Shown: piece after piece, positions 49,377 through 58,007 of the stretch
Numbering within the stretch: position 1 is the stretch's first letter
Layout: the number at the start of each line of letters is the position of its first letter
Assembly: GCF_002742685.1 (NCBI RefSeq)
Contig: NZ_PEDM01000001.1
Span: 1-64,000 of the forward strand
Length of the DNA: 64,000 nt
Direction: 5' to 3'
Origin: Anoxybacillus flavithermus
GTDB lineage: Bacteria > Bacillota > Bacilli > Bacillales > Anoxybacillaceae
Program-made: the position numbers and the translations under genes
Notes under the pieces: generated by a model
Database searches by the model: none
Seen by the model: only the letters and a program-made list of their open reading frames with translations
Told to the model about the DNA's origin: nothing

Positions 49377-49995
49377 GTGGATCCCTTTCTTTTTCCAGCG
49401 CTCTCATCGCTTGTTTTCGCTTCTCGGCTAACTGTTGTAATTCTCGATCGAATAATTGGCGAAAACGAGGCTCGTTTGTTTTTCGCTGCAAAAACGATTG
49501 GAGCGATTTCCATACGTTCTTATCAAGCAATGAATCAAGACGTGCTTCGTGTTGCTTAAGCAACTCTTCAATTTCTTGTTCATCCGTAATTTCTTTTAAT
49601 AAGTGAATTGATTCACCTACACCGACAACAAACACACGCCGACCGACTTTCACAATTTGAATCGTCCGATTCATTCCTAAACTTGTCCCACCTAAATGTT
49701 GGATAAGCCCTTTTCGCTCATAAAATCGGTTTTGTTTATTTAACCATTTTAAAAGCGCATATAACAACAATACAACAAAAGCCGTTGCGGCAATCAGTTT
49801 GACAAAATCCCAAACCGTAATCGGAGACGGTTGGGCAACGATTTCGGATTCCGTTGCCTTGTCTGTTTGTTGTTCTTGACACTTTTCTGGATGCTCTACA
49901 CATTCTTTTACGCTATTCGTTTGTTCTGCAAAAGCAGGAGAAACTGCTTGCAGAACAACGAACGCGCACAACATGATGATGCGAATATAGCGCAA
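49369..49995 (-). CDS. fliZ: FliO/FliZ flagellar export accessory protein
   Basis: Helps assemble FliP into the export gate. About 208 aa. An N-terminal signal peptide (first about 23 residues) is followed by a short exported linker, one membrane helix (about residues 62-82) and a cytosolic beta-rich domain with VKVGRRVFVVGVGESIHLL. TTG start, 6 nt after GAGGTGG. Named fliZ in B. subtilis for this position, fliO elsewhere. Confidence 0.92.
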   Translation of the reverse strand: MRYIRIIMLCAFVVLQAVSPAFAEQTNSVKECVEHPEKCQEQQTDKATESEIVAQPSPITVWDFVKLIAATAFVVLLLYALLKWLNKQNRFYERKGLIQHLGGTSLGMNRTIQIVKVGRRVFVVGVGESIHLLKEITDEQEIEELLKQHEARLDSLLDKNVWKSLQSFLQRKTNEPRFRQLFDRELQQLAEKRKQAMRALEKERDPHE

Positions 49996-50007
49996 TGAAT
50001 TCCACCT

Positions 50008-50367
50008 CTAACCGAGCGTTTTGTTAATCGCTTCAATGACACGATCTGCTTGGAACGGCTTGACAATAAAATCTTTTGCTCCTGCCTGAATAGCATCGAT
50101 AACCATCGCTTGTTGCCCCATAGCTGAACACATAATGACTTTGGCGTTGCTATCAATTTTTTTAATTTCTTTCAGCGCCGTAATGCCATCCATTTCTGGC
50201 ATCGTAATGTCCATTGTAACTAAGTCCGGACGAAATTCTTTATATTTTTCGACCGCTTGTGCTCCATCGGCTGCTTCTGCGACAACTTCGTGCCCGTTTT
50301 TCGTTAAAATATCTTTAATCATCATTCTCATAAATGCTGCATCATCAACAATTAAAATTCTCGCCAT
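50008..50367 (-). CDS. cheY: chemotaxis response regulator CheY
   Basis: Single-domain response regulator that binds the motor switch. 119 aa. It begins MARILIVDDAAFMR, with phospho-Asp in DLVTMDITMPEMDG (about residue 54) and the Lys in DFIVKPF near 104. ATG 50367 has GGAG and GGGAGG upstream. Lies between fliY and fliZ, as in Bacillus. Confidence 0.96.
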   Translation of the reverse strand: MARILIVDDAAFMRMMIKDILTKNGHEVVAEAADGAQAVEKYKEFRPDLVTMDITMPEMDGITALKEIKKIDSNAKVIMCSAMGQQAMVIDAIQAGAKDFIVKPFQADRVIEAINKTLG

Positions 50368-50386
50368 TCTCCAAAAACCTCCCAAA

Positions 50387-51538
50387 TTATCGTAATTTGT
50401 TTAGCCGATCGCTTTGGCTAATAATACTTGTCACACGCACGCCGAAATTTTCATCAATGACAACAACTTCGCCTTTTGCGATCAGTTTGTTGTTTACTAA
50501 AATGTCAACTGGTTCACCAGCTAGCTTATCGAGCTCAATGATAGAACCTGACGATAAGCCTAAAATGTCTTGTACAGAACGCTTCGTTCGCCCGAGTTCA
50601 ACCGTCACTTGCAACGGGATGTCAAGCAACATGTCGAGATTGCGCGATTCCGCTTCTGGAAGCGGCGCTGGTTCAAAACTTGCAAAAGCAACAGGCTGGA
50701 CGTTGACAGGCTGCTGCACGGCTCCCGTTCCAAAATGTTGAGGAGCTTCTTTTTGCATTTGTTGAGCCGGTGAAGGCGCTGGTTGCGTTTGTGCGGATGG
50801 CGCGGTTTGACGTGGCTCGTTCGTATTTATTGTAGCTGATGTTTGCGCTTTTGTACTAGACGGATTTAATAAATTTTCGACTAATTCTTTCGCAAAATGA
50901 ATCGGCAACAGTTGCATAATGTTAGAATCAATTAAATTGCCTACTTTTAAGCGAAACGATACTTTTACAAGCACGTCGTCCGGCGGTAAATATTCAAACC
51001 CTTCGCCTTCTGATAAATCAAGTAAGTGTAAACTTGGTGGTGAAATATCGACTTTTTTACTAAAAATCGTCGACATTGACGTTGCGGCGGAACCCATCAT
51101 TTGGTTCATCGCTTCTTGCACAGCACTCAGTTGAATTTCATCCATAAAGGCGGGCGGATTTGTGCCGTCTCCCCCCATCATTAAATCTGCGATAATGGCG
51201 GCATCAGATTGTTTAATGACAAGTAAATTCGTTCCTAAAAATCCTTCCGTATAGCTCACTTGAATCGCAACATACGGATGCGGAAACTCTTCTGCCACGC
51301 GTGCACGTTCAATGAGTGAAACGCTCGGCGTCGTAATTTCAACTTTTTGATTTAATAACATCGATAACGCTGTCGCTGAACTGCCAAACGAAATATTTCC
51401 AATTTCACCAAGCGCATCTTGTTCAATTGGTGTCAATACTTCATCGATCGACATTGTACTAGACGGCATCGGGTCTTCGTCAATTCCTCGCAACAACGCA
51501 TCAATCTCATCTTGAGATAACATATCGTCACTCATCAT
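50387..51538 (-). CDS. fliY: flagellar motor switch phosphatase FliY (FliN-type C-terminus)
   Basis: Switch protein combining a CheC-like phosphatase with a FliN domain. 383 aa. It has an N-terminal CheY-binding peptide (MLSQDEIDALLRG), the CheC-type motifs DALGEIGNISFGSSATAL and QEAMNQMMGSAAT, a Q/P/T-rich linker at about 230-285, and a FliN domain with LDIPLQVTVELGRTK. Overlaps fliM by 11 nt. Confidence 0.96.
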   Translation of the reverse strand: MMSDDMLSQDEIDALLRGIDEDPMPSSTMSIDEVLTPIEQDALGEIGNISFGSSATALSMLLNQKVEITTPSVSLIERARVAEEFPHPYVAIQVSYTEGFLGTNLLVIKQSDAAIIADLMMGGDGTNPPAFMDEIQLSAVQEAMNQMMGSAATSMSTIFSKKVDISPPSLHLLDLSEGEGFEYLPPDDVLVKVSFRLKVGNLIDSNIMQLLPIHFAKELVENLLNPSSTKAQTSATINTNEPRQTAPSAQTQPAPSPAQQMQKEAPQHFGTGAVQQPVNVQPVAFASFEPAPLPEAESRNLDMLLDIPLQVTVELGRTKRSVQDILGLSSGSIIELDKLAGEPVDILVNNKLIAKGEVVVIDENFGVRVTSIISQSDRLNKLR

Positions 51539-52526
51539 CGCCGTCTTCCCCCTTTATTACATCTAAAATTTGCACTGCTAATCGTTTATTCATTTTTCCC
51601 GGCTGTCCAATAAATTTCGGTACATCTCCTACCTTAATAATGAGTGGATCGCGCACCGTTTGATCAAGCTGAATGACATCGCCAACGGAAAGTTGTAAAA
51701 ATTCTTGGACGGAAATGCTCGATGTACCAAGCTCTGCGATCATTGGTACTTTCGTTTGTTTTAATCGTTTTTGTAGCGTCGCAACTTCCTCTGGTTCACG
51801 CTCTTTTTTTTGTGTTTGCATCCAATAATGAACAGATAATTTCGGGATAATCGGCTCTAAAACGACGTGTGGAATACAAATGTTAATCATTCCACTTGTA
51901 TCACCAATTTGTGTATTTAGCGAAATAACAACAACCGTTTCATTTGGTGATACCATTTGTAAAAATTGTGGATTGACTTCAAAATCTGTGAGCATCGGAT
52001 CGATATCTGCTACAGACTCCCACGCTTCACGCAAGTTGCTAAACGCTTTTTCAAACAAACTGGACATAATTTTTGTTTCAATTTCGGTTAAATTTTCGAT
52101 TTTATTTAAACTTACACCTCTGCCTCCTAATACGCGATCAAGCATGGCATAAGCAATGTTTGGGTTGACTTCTAACAGCACGCGTCCATCCAGCGGAGGA
52201 ACTTCAAACACCGTTAAAATTGTCATTTTCGGAATAGAGCGAATAAACTCTTCGTATGGCAATTGGTCAGCCGATGCGACGGAAATTTGCACATATGTGC
52301 GCAATTGCGCGGAAAAAAACGTCGTCAATAGTCGAGCAAAGTTTTCATGTATGCGCGTTAAACTGCGAATTTGATCTTTTGAAAACCGCAACGCCCGTTT
52401 AAAGTCATACACTTTCACTTTTTTCTCTGCTTCTTCTTTTTTCAGCTCATCGGCGCTCATCTCTCCAGCAGATAGCGCCGCAAGCAAGGCATCTATTTCA
52501 CTTTGCGATAAAACTTCTCCTGACAT
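51528..52526 (-). CDS. fliM: flagellar motor switch protein FliM
   Basis: Main CheY-P-binding part of the C-ring. About 332 aa. It has an N-terminal LSQSEIDALLAALSAGE peptide, a middle GGxG-type core (LDRVLGGRGVSLNKIENL) and a C-terminal SpoA domain. ATG 52526 has GGAGGTGAG upstream; the frame to 52535 lies in the RBS. Follows fliL by 31 bp. Confidence 0.96.
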   Translation of the reverse strand: MSGEVLSQSEIDALLAALSAGEMSADELKKEEAEKKVKVYDFKRALRFSKDQIRSLTRIHENFARLLTTFFSAQLRTYVQISVASADQLPYEEFIRSIPKMTILTVFEVPPLDGRVLLEVNPNIAYAMLDRVLGGRGVSLNKIENLTEIETKIMSSLFEKAFSNLREAWESVADIDPMLTDFEVNPQFLQMVSPNETVVVISLNTQIGDTSGMINICIPHVVLEPIIPKLSVHYWMQTQKKEREPEEVATLQKRLKQTKVPMIAELGTSSISVQEFLQLSVGDVIQLDQTVRDPLIIKVGDVPKFIGQPGKMNKRLAVQILDVIKGEDGDDE

Positions 52527-52557
52527 CGTTCTCACCTCCTACTCCTATTCATTTTAT

Positions 52558-52986
52558 TTACTGGAGAATAAAGGAGGTTATATAAATTTTCTCAACTTTT
52601 CCTTCTTGCATGAGCTCATTGATGCGTTCGCGAAGTTTTTTCTCTAAAAGCAACTTTCCTTGTTTTCCTTTAAACTGTTCCGCTGTCATTTCTGATAATT
52701 CTTCAATAATGATGTTTTTAATTTGGAAATCGCGTTTTTCGGCTTCTTCTTTTGCTTTTTCGCTATCTGTTTGAATTTTAAACGCAATTTTAATAAAGCT
52801 TCCGTCCATTAAATTCGTCATGATTTCCGGTACATCAAACGAACTGGCGACAATTTCATCGACTGTCGGTTCTTTTGGCTCATTATTCCCCATAAATTTC
52901 ATAACAACAACAAGGGCGACGACGCTAACAAGCGTAATCACTCCCATAACAATCAACATGATTTTTAACATTTTATTGTCTTTCAA
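52558..52986 (-). CDS. fliL: flagellar basal body protein FliL
   Basis: Stator-associated membrane protein. 142 aa with one N-terminal membrane helix (about 7-29) and a stomatin-like outer domain that ends VEKIYITSFILQ. TTG start (GGAGGG 8 nt upstream), overlapping the swrD end by 14 nt. Confidence 0.92.
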   Translation of the reverse strand: MKDNKMLKIMLIVMGVITLVSVVALVVVMKFMGNNEPKEPTVDEIVASSFDVPEIMTNLMDGSFIKIAFKIQTDSEKAKEEAEKRDFQIKNIIIEELSEMTAEQFKGKQGKLLLEKKLRERINELMQEGKVEKIYITSFILQ

Positions 52987-53200
52987 CGTCGGATCCCTCC
53001 GCCTCTCTCCTTAATCCGAGCACAGAAATGTTACGATAAAACGTTTCTACTAATAACATAACATCTTCTACAGACTCCCGCACGACAAACTTTTTGCCAT
53101 TCGTTAACGTAATGGTCGTGTCTGGGAACGCTTCAACTTGTTCTATGTAAATGGCGTTTAACGTAAAAGGTTTACCGTTTAACCTCGTTAATCGAATCAT
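52973..53200 (-). CDS. swrD: SwrD/FlbD family protein
   Basis: A 75-aa protein needed for full flagellar torque and swarming in B. subtilis (SwrD, formerly YlzI). It reads MIRLTRLNGKPFTLNAIYIE and has the VEAFPDTTITLTNGKKFVV core of the FlbD family, with a charged tail. No SD lies close to the ATG; a G-run SD stands on the far side of a GC-rich hairpin (53208-53225). Confidence 0.94.
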   Translation of the reverse strand: MIRLTRLNGKPFTLNAIYIEQVEAFPDTTITLTNGKKFVVRESVEDVMLLVETFYRNISVLGLRREAEGSDVERQ

Positions 53201-53207
53201 TATGTAT

Positions 53208-53233
53208 CGGGGGCAAACGCCCCCGTCCCCCCT
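53208..53233 (-). promoter_or_regulatory. swrD ribosome binding site with hairpin between SD and AUG
   Basis: On the minus strand AAGGGGGG (SD) and one A precede a perfect 7-bp stem CGGGGGC/GCCCCCG with a GTTT loop, then ATACATA and the swrD ATG. The linear distance is 26 nt; skipping the hairpin leaves 8 nt. No T-run follows, so it is not a terminator. Confidence 0.7.
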
Positions 53234-53240
53234 TTATTTA

Positions 53241-54557
53241 TTATTTCTTCAAGTTGACAAGCTCTTGTAAAATTTCATCCGACGTTGTAATAATGCGTGT
53301 ATTCGCTTGGAATCCTCGTTGCGCAACGATCATTTCTGTAAACTCTTCAGATAAATCGACGTTCGACATTTCTAATGCCCCGGAAATAATTTCACCGGCA
53401 CCGTTTAAACCTGGACGCGACAATTCATTAATCGTCAAGCCGTTTGCATTTCGGTCGAGTTTCCCCGAGTTGTTCGTTTCTTTAAACGTATTTCCGCCCA
53501 TTTTTTCTAAACCGCTCGGGTTCGGAAATTGCGCCAACAAAATTTGTCCTGCAATTTTTAATTGCCCATTGCTGTCAATGAACGTCACTTTTCCGTCCGC
53601 CGTAATTCCAAAACTTTTCGCTGTTTTCGGAATTTGAATTAACCCCGGCTCAAAACTTGTCACATTTCCGTATTTCGGCTCGCTGTAGTCTTGCAGCACT
53701 TGTTGAATACTCTCCACAGAACCACTAATTCCTTCTAAATATGGGCCCATCATTTTTTCAGCTTGGTCTAACGTAGTTGGCCATCCGCTTGTTGGAATTG
53801 TTGTCATGTTATTGATACTTGCTTTTGGCGAAACATTGTTATTAAAGTTACCGATATTCGTATTCATATTGTTAATTTGTGTATTAAAATTGTTGATAAA
53901 AGTATTAAAGTTAGAAAAAGAAGGGGGGTCAAAATTATTTTTCCAATTTTGAACGAAATTAACTAGCCCTCCAGCCCCGTTTACAAAGTTATCGAGTTGA
54001 GTTCTTAAAGTGTTAACTTGATTAAGGTTTGTGGCAGAAGGTAATGTCTTAATCGCTGCCTCACCAATTAAATATTGTCCATCAGAGTTTACAACATAGC
54101 CATACTCATCTAAATAAAAGTTTCCAGCACGTGTAAAATTCAAATTAAACACTCGATCGATCGGTACACCCGCATTCACTCTATTTGTTCCTAATTTTCC
54201 AGCTGGTCCATCCATACTAATTAATGTCACATCATTAATCGACCCAACGACGAAAAAGCCGTCGCCGCCGAGCGCTAAGTCAAGCGGACGCGATGTCGTT
54301 TGCGTCGAACCTTGCGTGTGAATCGTTTCGATCGAACCTAGCCCGCTTCCTAATCCGATTTGTTTGCCATTAATTCCCCCGCGTGTTCCTGTTGATGATG
54401 TTGCCGCAGAAATTTGTTGGGAAACAAGATCTTTAAATGTGACGCGCGCTTTTTTGTAGCCATACGTGTTGACGTTAGAAATATTGTTACCAATGACGTC
54501 TAATTTATATTGAAAGTTGCGAATACCACCAATTCCAGTAAACATGGAACGTAACAT
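53241..54557 (-). CDS. flgE: flagellar hook protein FlgE with large variable insertion
   Basis: Hook subunit, 438 aa, far longer than the about 264 aa of B. subtilis FlgE. The conserved N-terminus (MLRSMFTGIGGIRNFQYKLDVIGNNISNVN type) and C-terminus (ALEMSNVDLSEEFTEMIVAQ) form the D0/D1 core. Residues about 171-305 are an insertion not seen in the short form. It is Asn-rich with hydrophobic residues at 217, 221, 224, 228, 231, 235, 238 and 242, a 3-4 heptad spacing. It should sit on the outer face of the hook. RBS AAGGAGAGG upstream. Confidence 0.93.
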   Translation of the reverse strand: MLRSMFTGIGGIRNFQYKLDVIGNNISNVNTYGYKKARVTFKDLVSQQISAATSSTGTRGGINGKQIGLGSGLGSIETIHTQGSTQTTSRPLDLALGGDGFFVVGSINDVTLISMDGPAGKLGTNRVNAGVPIDRVFNLNFTRAGNFYLDEYGYVVNSDGQYLIGEAAIKTLPSATNLNQVNTLRTQLDNFVNGAGGLVNFVQNWKNNFDPPSFSNFNTFINNFNTQINNMNTNIGNFNNNVSPKASINNMTTIPTSGWPTTLDQAEKMMGPYLEGISGSVESIQQVLQDYSEPKYGNVTSFEPGLIQIPKTAKSFGITADGKVTFIDSNGQLKIAGQILLAQFPNPSGLEKMGGNTFKETNNSGKLDRNANGLTINELSRPGLNGAGEIISGALEMSNVDLSEEFTEMIVAQRGFQANTRIITTSDEILQELVNLKK

Positions 54558-54632
54558 ATAATCCTCTCCTTTTCGTTGTTTGAGCGGCTTCTGTCATTCC
54601 GCACGCTCGAAGGCCTCCGTAAAGGTCCGGCC
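54558..54632 (-). other. structured intercistronic spacer upstream of flgE
   Basis: A 75-nt gap in an otherwise tightly packed operon. On the minus strand AAGGCC/GGCCTT (54629-54634 and 54610-54615) and GAGCG/CGCTC (54604-54608 and 54582-54586) can form two stems, followed by the flgE SD. Possible processing or stability element; no promoter or T-run is seen. Confidence 0.4.
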
Positions 54633-54995
54633 TTATATAATAATGGCTCCGTTAATGTTTGTGAACAATTGGCTCTGCGCCTCTTCACGATGCATCGCTG
54701 TAATGACCGTTTGATTGACTGCGCTCACAATAAACGCAGCTTCATTTGTAATGACGAGCGAGTCGCGCACCCCTTTTTGTTTTGCCTCAACAATTTTTTG
54801 TCCGATCGCTGCCCACTGTTCATCGTTAATATGAATATTTCGTTCTTGCAAACGTTGTTGGGCATGTTTGCTTATTTTTAACGTTTGCTCCGCTTCAACA
54901 AGGGCATCGTGAAACGATTGCCGCTCCGTTGAAGCAACCGTCTGTTTTTTCGACGGAATCAATGGGGTGTGCGGAAAAAATTGAATGCGATTCAT
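54633..54995 (-). CDS. flagellar operon protein (TIGR02530 family)
   Basis: A 120-aa protein of the family found between flgD and flgE in Firmicute flagellar operons. It contains ISKHAQQRLQERNIHI and DSLVITNEAAFIVSAVNQTVITAM, the recognisable core. It is proposed to be involved in hook assembly, but its role is not established. RBS AAAGGAGGTGAG 6 nt before ATG. Lies 13 bp after flgD. Confidence 0.88.
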   Translation of the reverse strand: MNRIQFFPHTPLIPSKKQTVASTERQSFHDALVEAEQTLKISKHAQQRLQERNIHINDEQWAAIGQKIVEAKQKGVRDSLVITNEAAFIVSAVNQTVITAMHREEAQSQLFTNINGAIII

Positions 54996-55008
54996 TTTCT
55001 CACCTCCT

Positions 55009-55476
55009 TTATTGCGACACTCTTGTGACGCGAGAGGCTAACACCATCTTCCCTTGATCAAGCTCTAACCATATGTCTGTTTCTTTTTGAACGACAGCTT
55101 TCACCACACCGCTTTGTTCATCCCATGTAACCGTCTTACCGATCCATTCGCTATATTGAGCAAGCGATGGGGCAGATTGTTGTTGAATAAGCTTTTGCAA
55201 TGCATCTAACGTACCTGTAAGTTTTTCCGATGTGCCCGTCTGTGTTTCAATAAACTTGCTCATCATATTTGACATATTGACCATTTGTTCAAGCGATGAG
55301 AAGTTTGCCATTTGTGAAATGAATTCACGGTCTTCCATCGGATTTAACGGATCTTGATGTTGCAATTGAGCAATTAAAATTTTTAAAAAATCGTCTTTTC
55401 CTAAAGAGCTTTTCCCTGTTTCGCGCTGCTGTACTTGCCGCTGAGACAAAAGCAAGCTCGGATCGATCGCTGTCAC
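55009..55476 (-). CDS. flgD: flagellar hook cap protein FlgD
   Basis: Hook assembly scaffold. About 155 aa, shorter than enterobacterial FlgD as is normal for Bacillus. The N-terminal motif [21 protein letters not shown] and [18 protein letters not shown] are diagnostic; the C-terminal half carries a small beta domain. GTG 55476 has GAGGTG 6 nt upstream; the frame to 55485 lies in that RBS. Confidence 0.93.
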   Translation of the reverse strand: MTAIDPSLLLSQRQVQQRETGKSSLGKDDFLKILIAQLQHQDPLNPMEDREFISQMANFSSLEQMVNMSNMMSKFIETQTGTSEKLTGTLDALQKLIQQQSAPSLAQYSEWIGKTVTWDEQSGVVKAVVQKETDIWLELDQGKMVLASRVTRVSQ

Positions 55477-55487
55477 GTCTATCACCT

Positions 55488-56927
55488 CTACATGTCAAAG
55501 TCAAACCATTCGTTTAGCCACTCATCAAATGATTGATCAGGTTGCTTTTTCTCTTCTCTTGGTTGCTCTTGTTGTTGCTGTTGCTGTTTTTGTTGATGGA
55601 ATGAATGATCGCGAAATTTCGCTTGATCAAATACATTAAATTGTTCGACCGTAATATGATCCGCAATATGCGCAAGCTGATGAATATGTTGTTCCACTAG
55701 CTGTTTCGCCGCTTCAGTCGATGTAATCATTTTTGCCGTTAGCTTCCCTTTTTGTTGAATAAGCTTAATCGTTATATATCCTAAATGTTCAGGTTGAAGG
55801 CGAATCAGCATTTGCGCATTGCCGTTTTTCCATCTCGTGAATTGACTTGAACGAACAATTCGCTCAAACTGTGCGACAAACGGTGTTTCATTCGTCGTAT
55901 CAATCGTTGGTCGGTCAAACGGTACATGTTTATCATCTGATTGTTGAACAGCGTGCACCAAATCAGACAAACGAATCGTCCATTGTTTGCGCTCTTGTGT
56001 CAATAGAGCATCTTCCTTTTTCGCAGACCCCGATGATTGTTGTTCTTGTACATACGTGCTTACTAATTGTGCTCGCGAAGTAATCGGATATTTTCGGAAC
56101 AAATCACTATTTATGTTCCCATCTTCAAATATTTTTTCAACATCTGTAGCTAACGACTCATGAGTGGACGGAACTATATTCAACAATTTATCCTTTATTT
56201 TTTCTTTGCCGCTCCATCGTACTTGATGGTCTGTAATCATTCGAGCAGTCAATTCTACTGATTCACTTTCCATTTTGTTCACACTATGCACGTTGTTTAA
56301 TTGTGATTGTCGATCTGCAATCGTTTGAGCCATCGATTTTACTGTTTTTCTCTTCACTTCGTTCGCATTAAGCCTGCTGTCCAACCGGGTTTGGTTGTCC
56401 AACATTGCTTGCAACATCGCTGTCATCGTGTCGCTCTGTTCGTCTTGCACACCAAATACATTGCGCAACGTTGTGCGTACTTGTTCAGTCATCGACTGTG
56501 GGATCGTCCATTGCTTTTGTTCTAGTTGAAACAAAGCAATGACGAGCATCAGTTCATCTTTTTCATCATGATCATCTGACGCTGAAAACATCGTTTCAAA
56601 CGGTGGCTCAGCTGAAAATCGTTGAACAATTTGCTCTTTTGTTTCTTCTGGTAAAAGAGAAAGAAACGATTGTATCATTTCAGTTGATAATATGTGCTTG
56701 TCTGCATACGCATCATGCGCCGGAAGCTGTTCAAACCATTGCTGCAACTGCTCCCAATCCACTCGTTGCATCGTTTCCGGCTGTTCCGACAATGCTTGTA
56801 ACGATTCTGACGTTTGACGCAATGATGAAAGCAATTGGGAAAATACATCCCCATCACCCGTTTGAACGGTTGCTTGTTGATGAGATCCGCCGAACGAAAC
56901 GATTGAAGAAATCGGCGCGATATTCAT
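55488..56927 (-). CDS. fliK: flagellar hook-length control protein FliK
   Basis: Secreted ruler that sets hook length and triggers FlhB switching. About 479 aa. The N-terminal part is variable and helical. The C-terminal domain (about 370-450) has [26 protein letters not shown], the family signature. A Gln-rich run (about 450-465) precedes an acidic end. ATG 56927 follows AAAGGAGGTG. Identification relies on the C-terminal domain and the position between ylxF and flgD. Confidence 0.92.
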   Translation of the reverse strand: MNIAPISSIVSFGGSHQQATVQTGDGDVFSQLLSSLRQTSESLQALSEQPETMQRVDWEQLQQWFEQLPAHDAYADKHILSTEMIQSFLSLLPEETKEQIVQRFSAEPPFETMFSASDDHDEKDELMLVIALFQLEQKQWTIPQSMTEQVRTTLRNVFGVQDEQSDTMTAMLQAMLDNQTRLDSRLNANEVKRKTVKSMAQTIADRQSQLNNVHSVNKMESESVELTARMITDHQVRWSGKEKIKDKLLNIVPSTHESLATDVEKIFEDGNINSDLFRKYPITSRAQLVSTYVQEQQSSGSAKKEDALLTQERKQWTIRLSDLVHAVQQSDDKHVPFDRPTIDTTNETPFVAQFERIVRSSQFTRWKNGNAQMLIRLQPEHLGYITIKLIQQKGKLTAKMITSTEAAKQLVEQHIHQLAHIADHITVEQFNVFDQAKFRDHSFHQQKQQQQQQEQPREEKKQPDQSFDEWLNEWFDFDM

Positions 56928-56941
56928 GTTTTCACCTCCTT

Positions 56942-57550
56942 TCAATTGTTCGCTTTTTTCGCAAGCAAGCTCGTATATTTCGCGGCGTTTGCGGCATCCA
57001 TTTTTTCTAAAATGGCCGCCACTTTGTCTGTTTTTAGTTGCGAGAGCAAATCGACAGCTTCGCGGTCCGACATTTGCGGAATAATTTCTGCTGCTTTTTT
57101 TGGAGACATCGTTTCATACATTTTCACAACGTCTACACGCGGAGCATTTGTCTGCTCTTTTGTCTGTGCTGTCGGCTGTTGTGCTTGTTCCTTTTCCGCC
57201 TGCAAACGTGCAATTTCTTGTTTGAGCGTGTCAATTTCGGCATTTTTTTCTTTTATAGTATCTTTCGTTTTTGCGAGCTCCTTTTCTTTCTCAACAATCG
57301 TTGCTTTTAGCTCGACAATTTGTTCTTGTAGTTTCTTTTTTTCGTTCGCGTCTGTTCCCTCAATCCATTGGGAAACGAACGGCAGTTGCCCTGCATATTT
57401 TTTCCCTTGTTCAAATACGTTAATACCAGAGAACGTTAAAATAAGTAAAACAACCGAAATCGTAAATAAAAGCGGAATAAAAACGACAAAAAGAAACCAT
57501 TGAAGCTTGCTCGCTTTTTTCTTTTCCTCTTCTTTTTCAAACTGTTCCAT
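56942..57550 (-). CDS. ylxF: YlxF, MotE-like flagellar operon protein
   Basis: About 202 aa. One membrane helix (about 18-40), a long coiled coil (about 68-120), and a C-terminal MgtE-N-like domain with VKMYETMSPKKAAEIIPQM and ILEKMDAANAAKYTSLL. Such proteins (MotE in others) support flagellar assembly or motor function. RBS AAGGTGAG upstream of ATG. It follows fliJ by 6 bp and overlaps nothing important. Confidence 0.9.
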   Translation of the reverse strand: MEQFEKEEEKKKASKLQWFLFVVFIPLLFTISVVLLILTFSGINVFEQGKKYAGQLPFVSQWIEGTDANEKKKLQEQIVELKATIVEKEKELAKTKDTIKEKNAEIDTLKQEIARLQAEKEQAQQPTAQTKEQTNAPRVDVVKMYETMSPKKAAEIIPQMSDREAVDLLSQLKTDKVAAILEKMDAANAAKYTSLLAKKANN

Positions 57551-57556
57551 TGACGC

Positions 57557-58000
57557 TCACCTTGTTTCTCGATAACAATATTGTTGAATTGAAATATCAT
57601 CCATTTGCTTTTGTTCTGTAATTCGCATTTGTTGTGCCATCATTTCATCATGCTTTTCTTTTATTTTCTCATATTTTTTCACTTCTACATTCAATTCAAC
57701 TAACTTTCGTTGTTTCAACTCCATTTGTTGACGGGCTTGCATAACAAGATGCTGATAGTGATCGATGACACGCTGCAAATTGTTCATAAATTGCTGAAAC
57801 GAACGAATATGTTGAATCGCTAGCCCCGACTGTAATTGTTGTTTATGTTGTTCTTCGTACTCTTCTTTTTGTTTTAAAAAGTGGTATAGTTTTTCCGCCA
57901 CTTCTTCAAATCGATGGCGCGCTTCTTCATATTCGTGCAGCGCTTTTTGTTTTTCATGTTCTTTTAAGTTTAAAATTTTTTTTAATTGAAATGGTGTCAT
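57557..58000 (-). CDS. fliJ: flagellar export chaperone FliJ
   Basis: Coiled-coil stalk of the export ATPase that also escorts substrates. 147 aa, almost fully helical and rich in K, E and Q. It begins MTPFQLKKILNLKEHEKQKA, as FliJ proteins do. RBS GGGTGAG upstream. Follows fliI by 7 bp. Confidence 0.93.
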   Translation of the reverse strand: MTPFQLKKILNLKEHEKQKALHEYEEARHRFEEVAEKLYHFLKQKEEYEEQHKQQLQSGLAIQHIRSFQQFMNNLQRVIDHYQHLVMQARQQMELKQRKLVELNVEVKKYEKIKEKHDEMMAQQMRITEQKQMDDISIQQYCYRETR

Positions 58001-58007
58001 TGTTTAC

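Noticed and set aside
55551-55600. Simple repeat in fliK as a slippage or phase-variation tract
   Set aside because: The Gln run is encoded by mixed codon positions and is short; frameshift potential is not evident and such runs are common in FliK.
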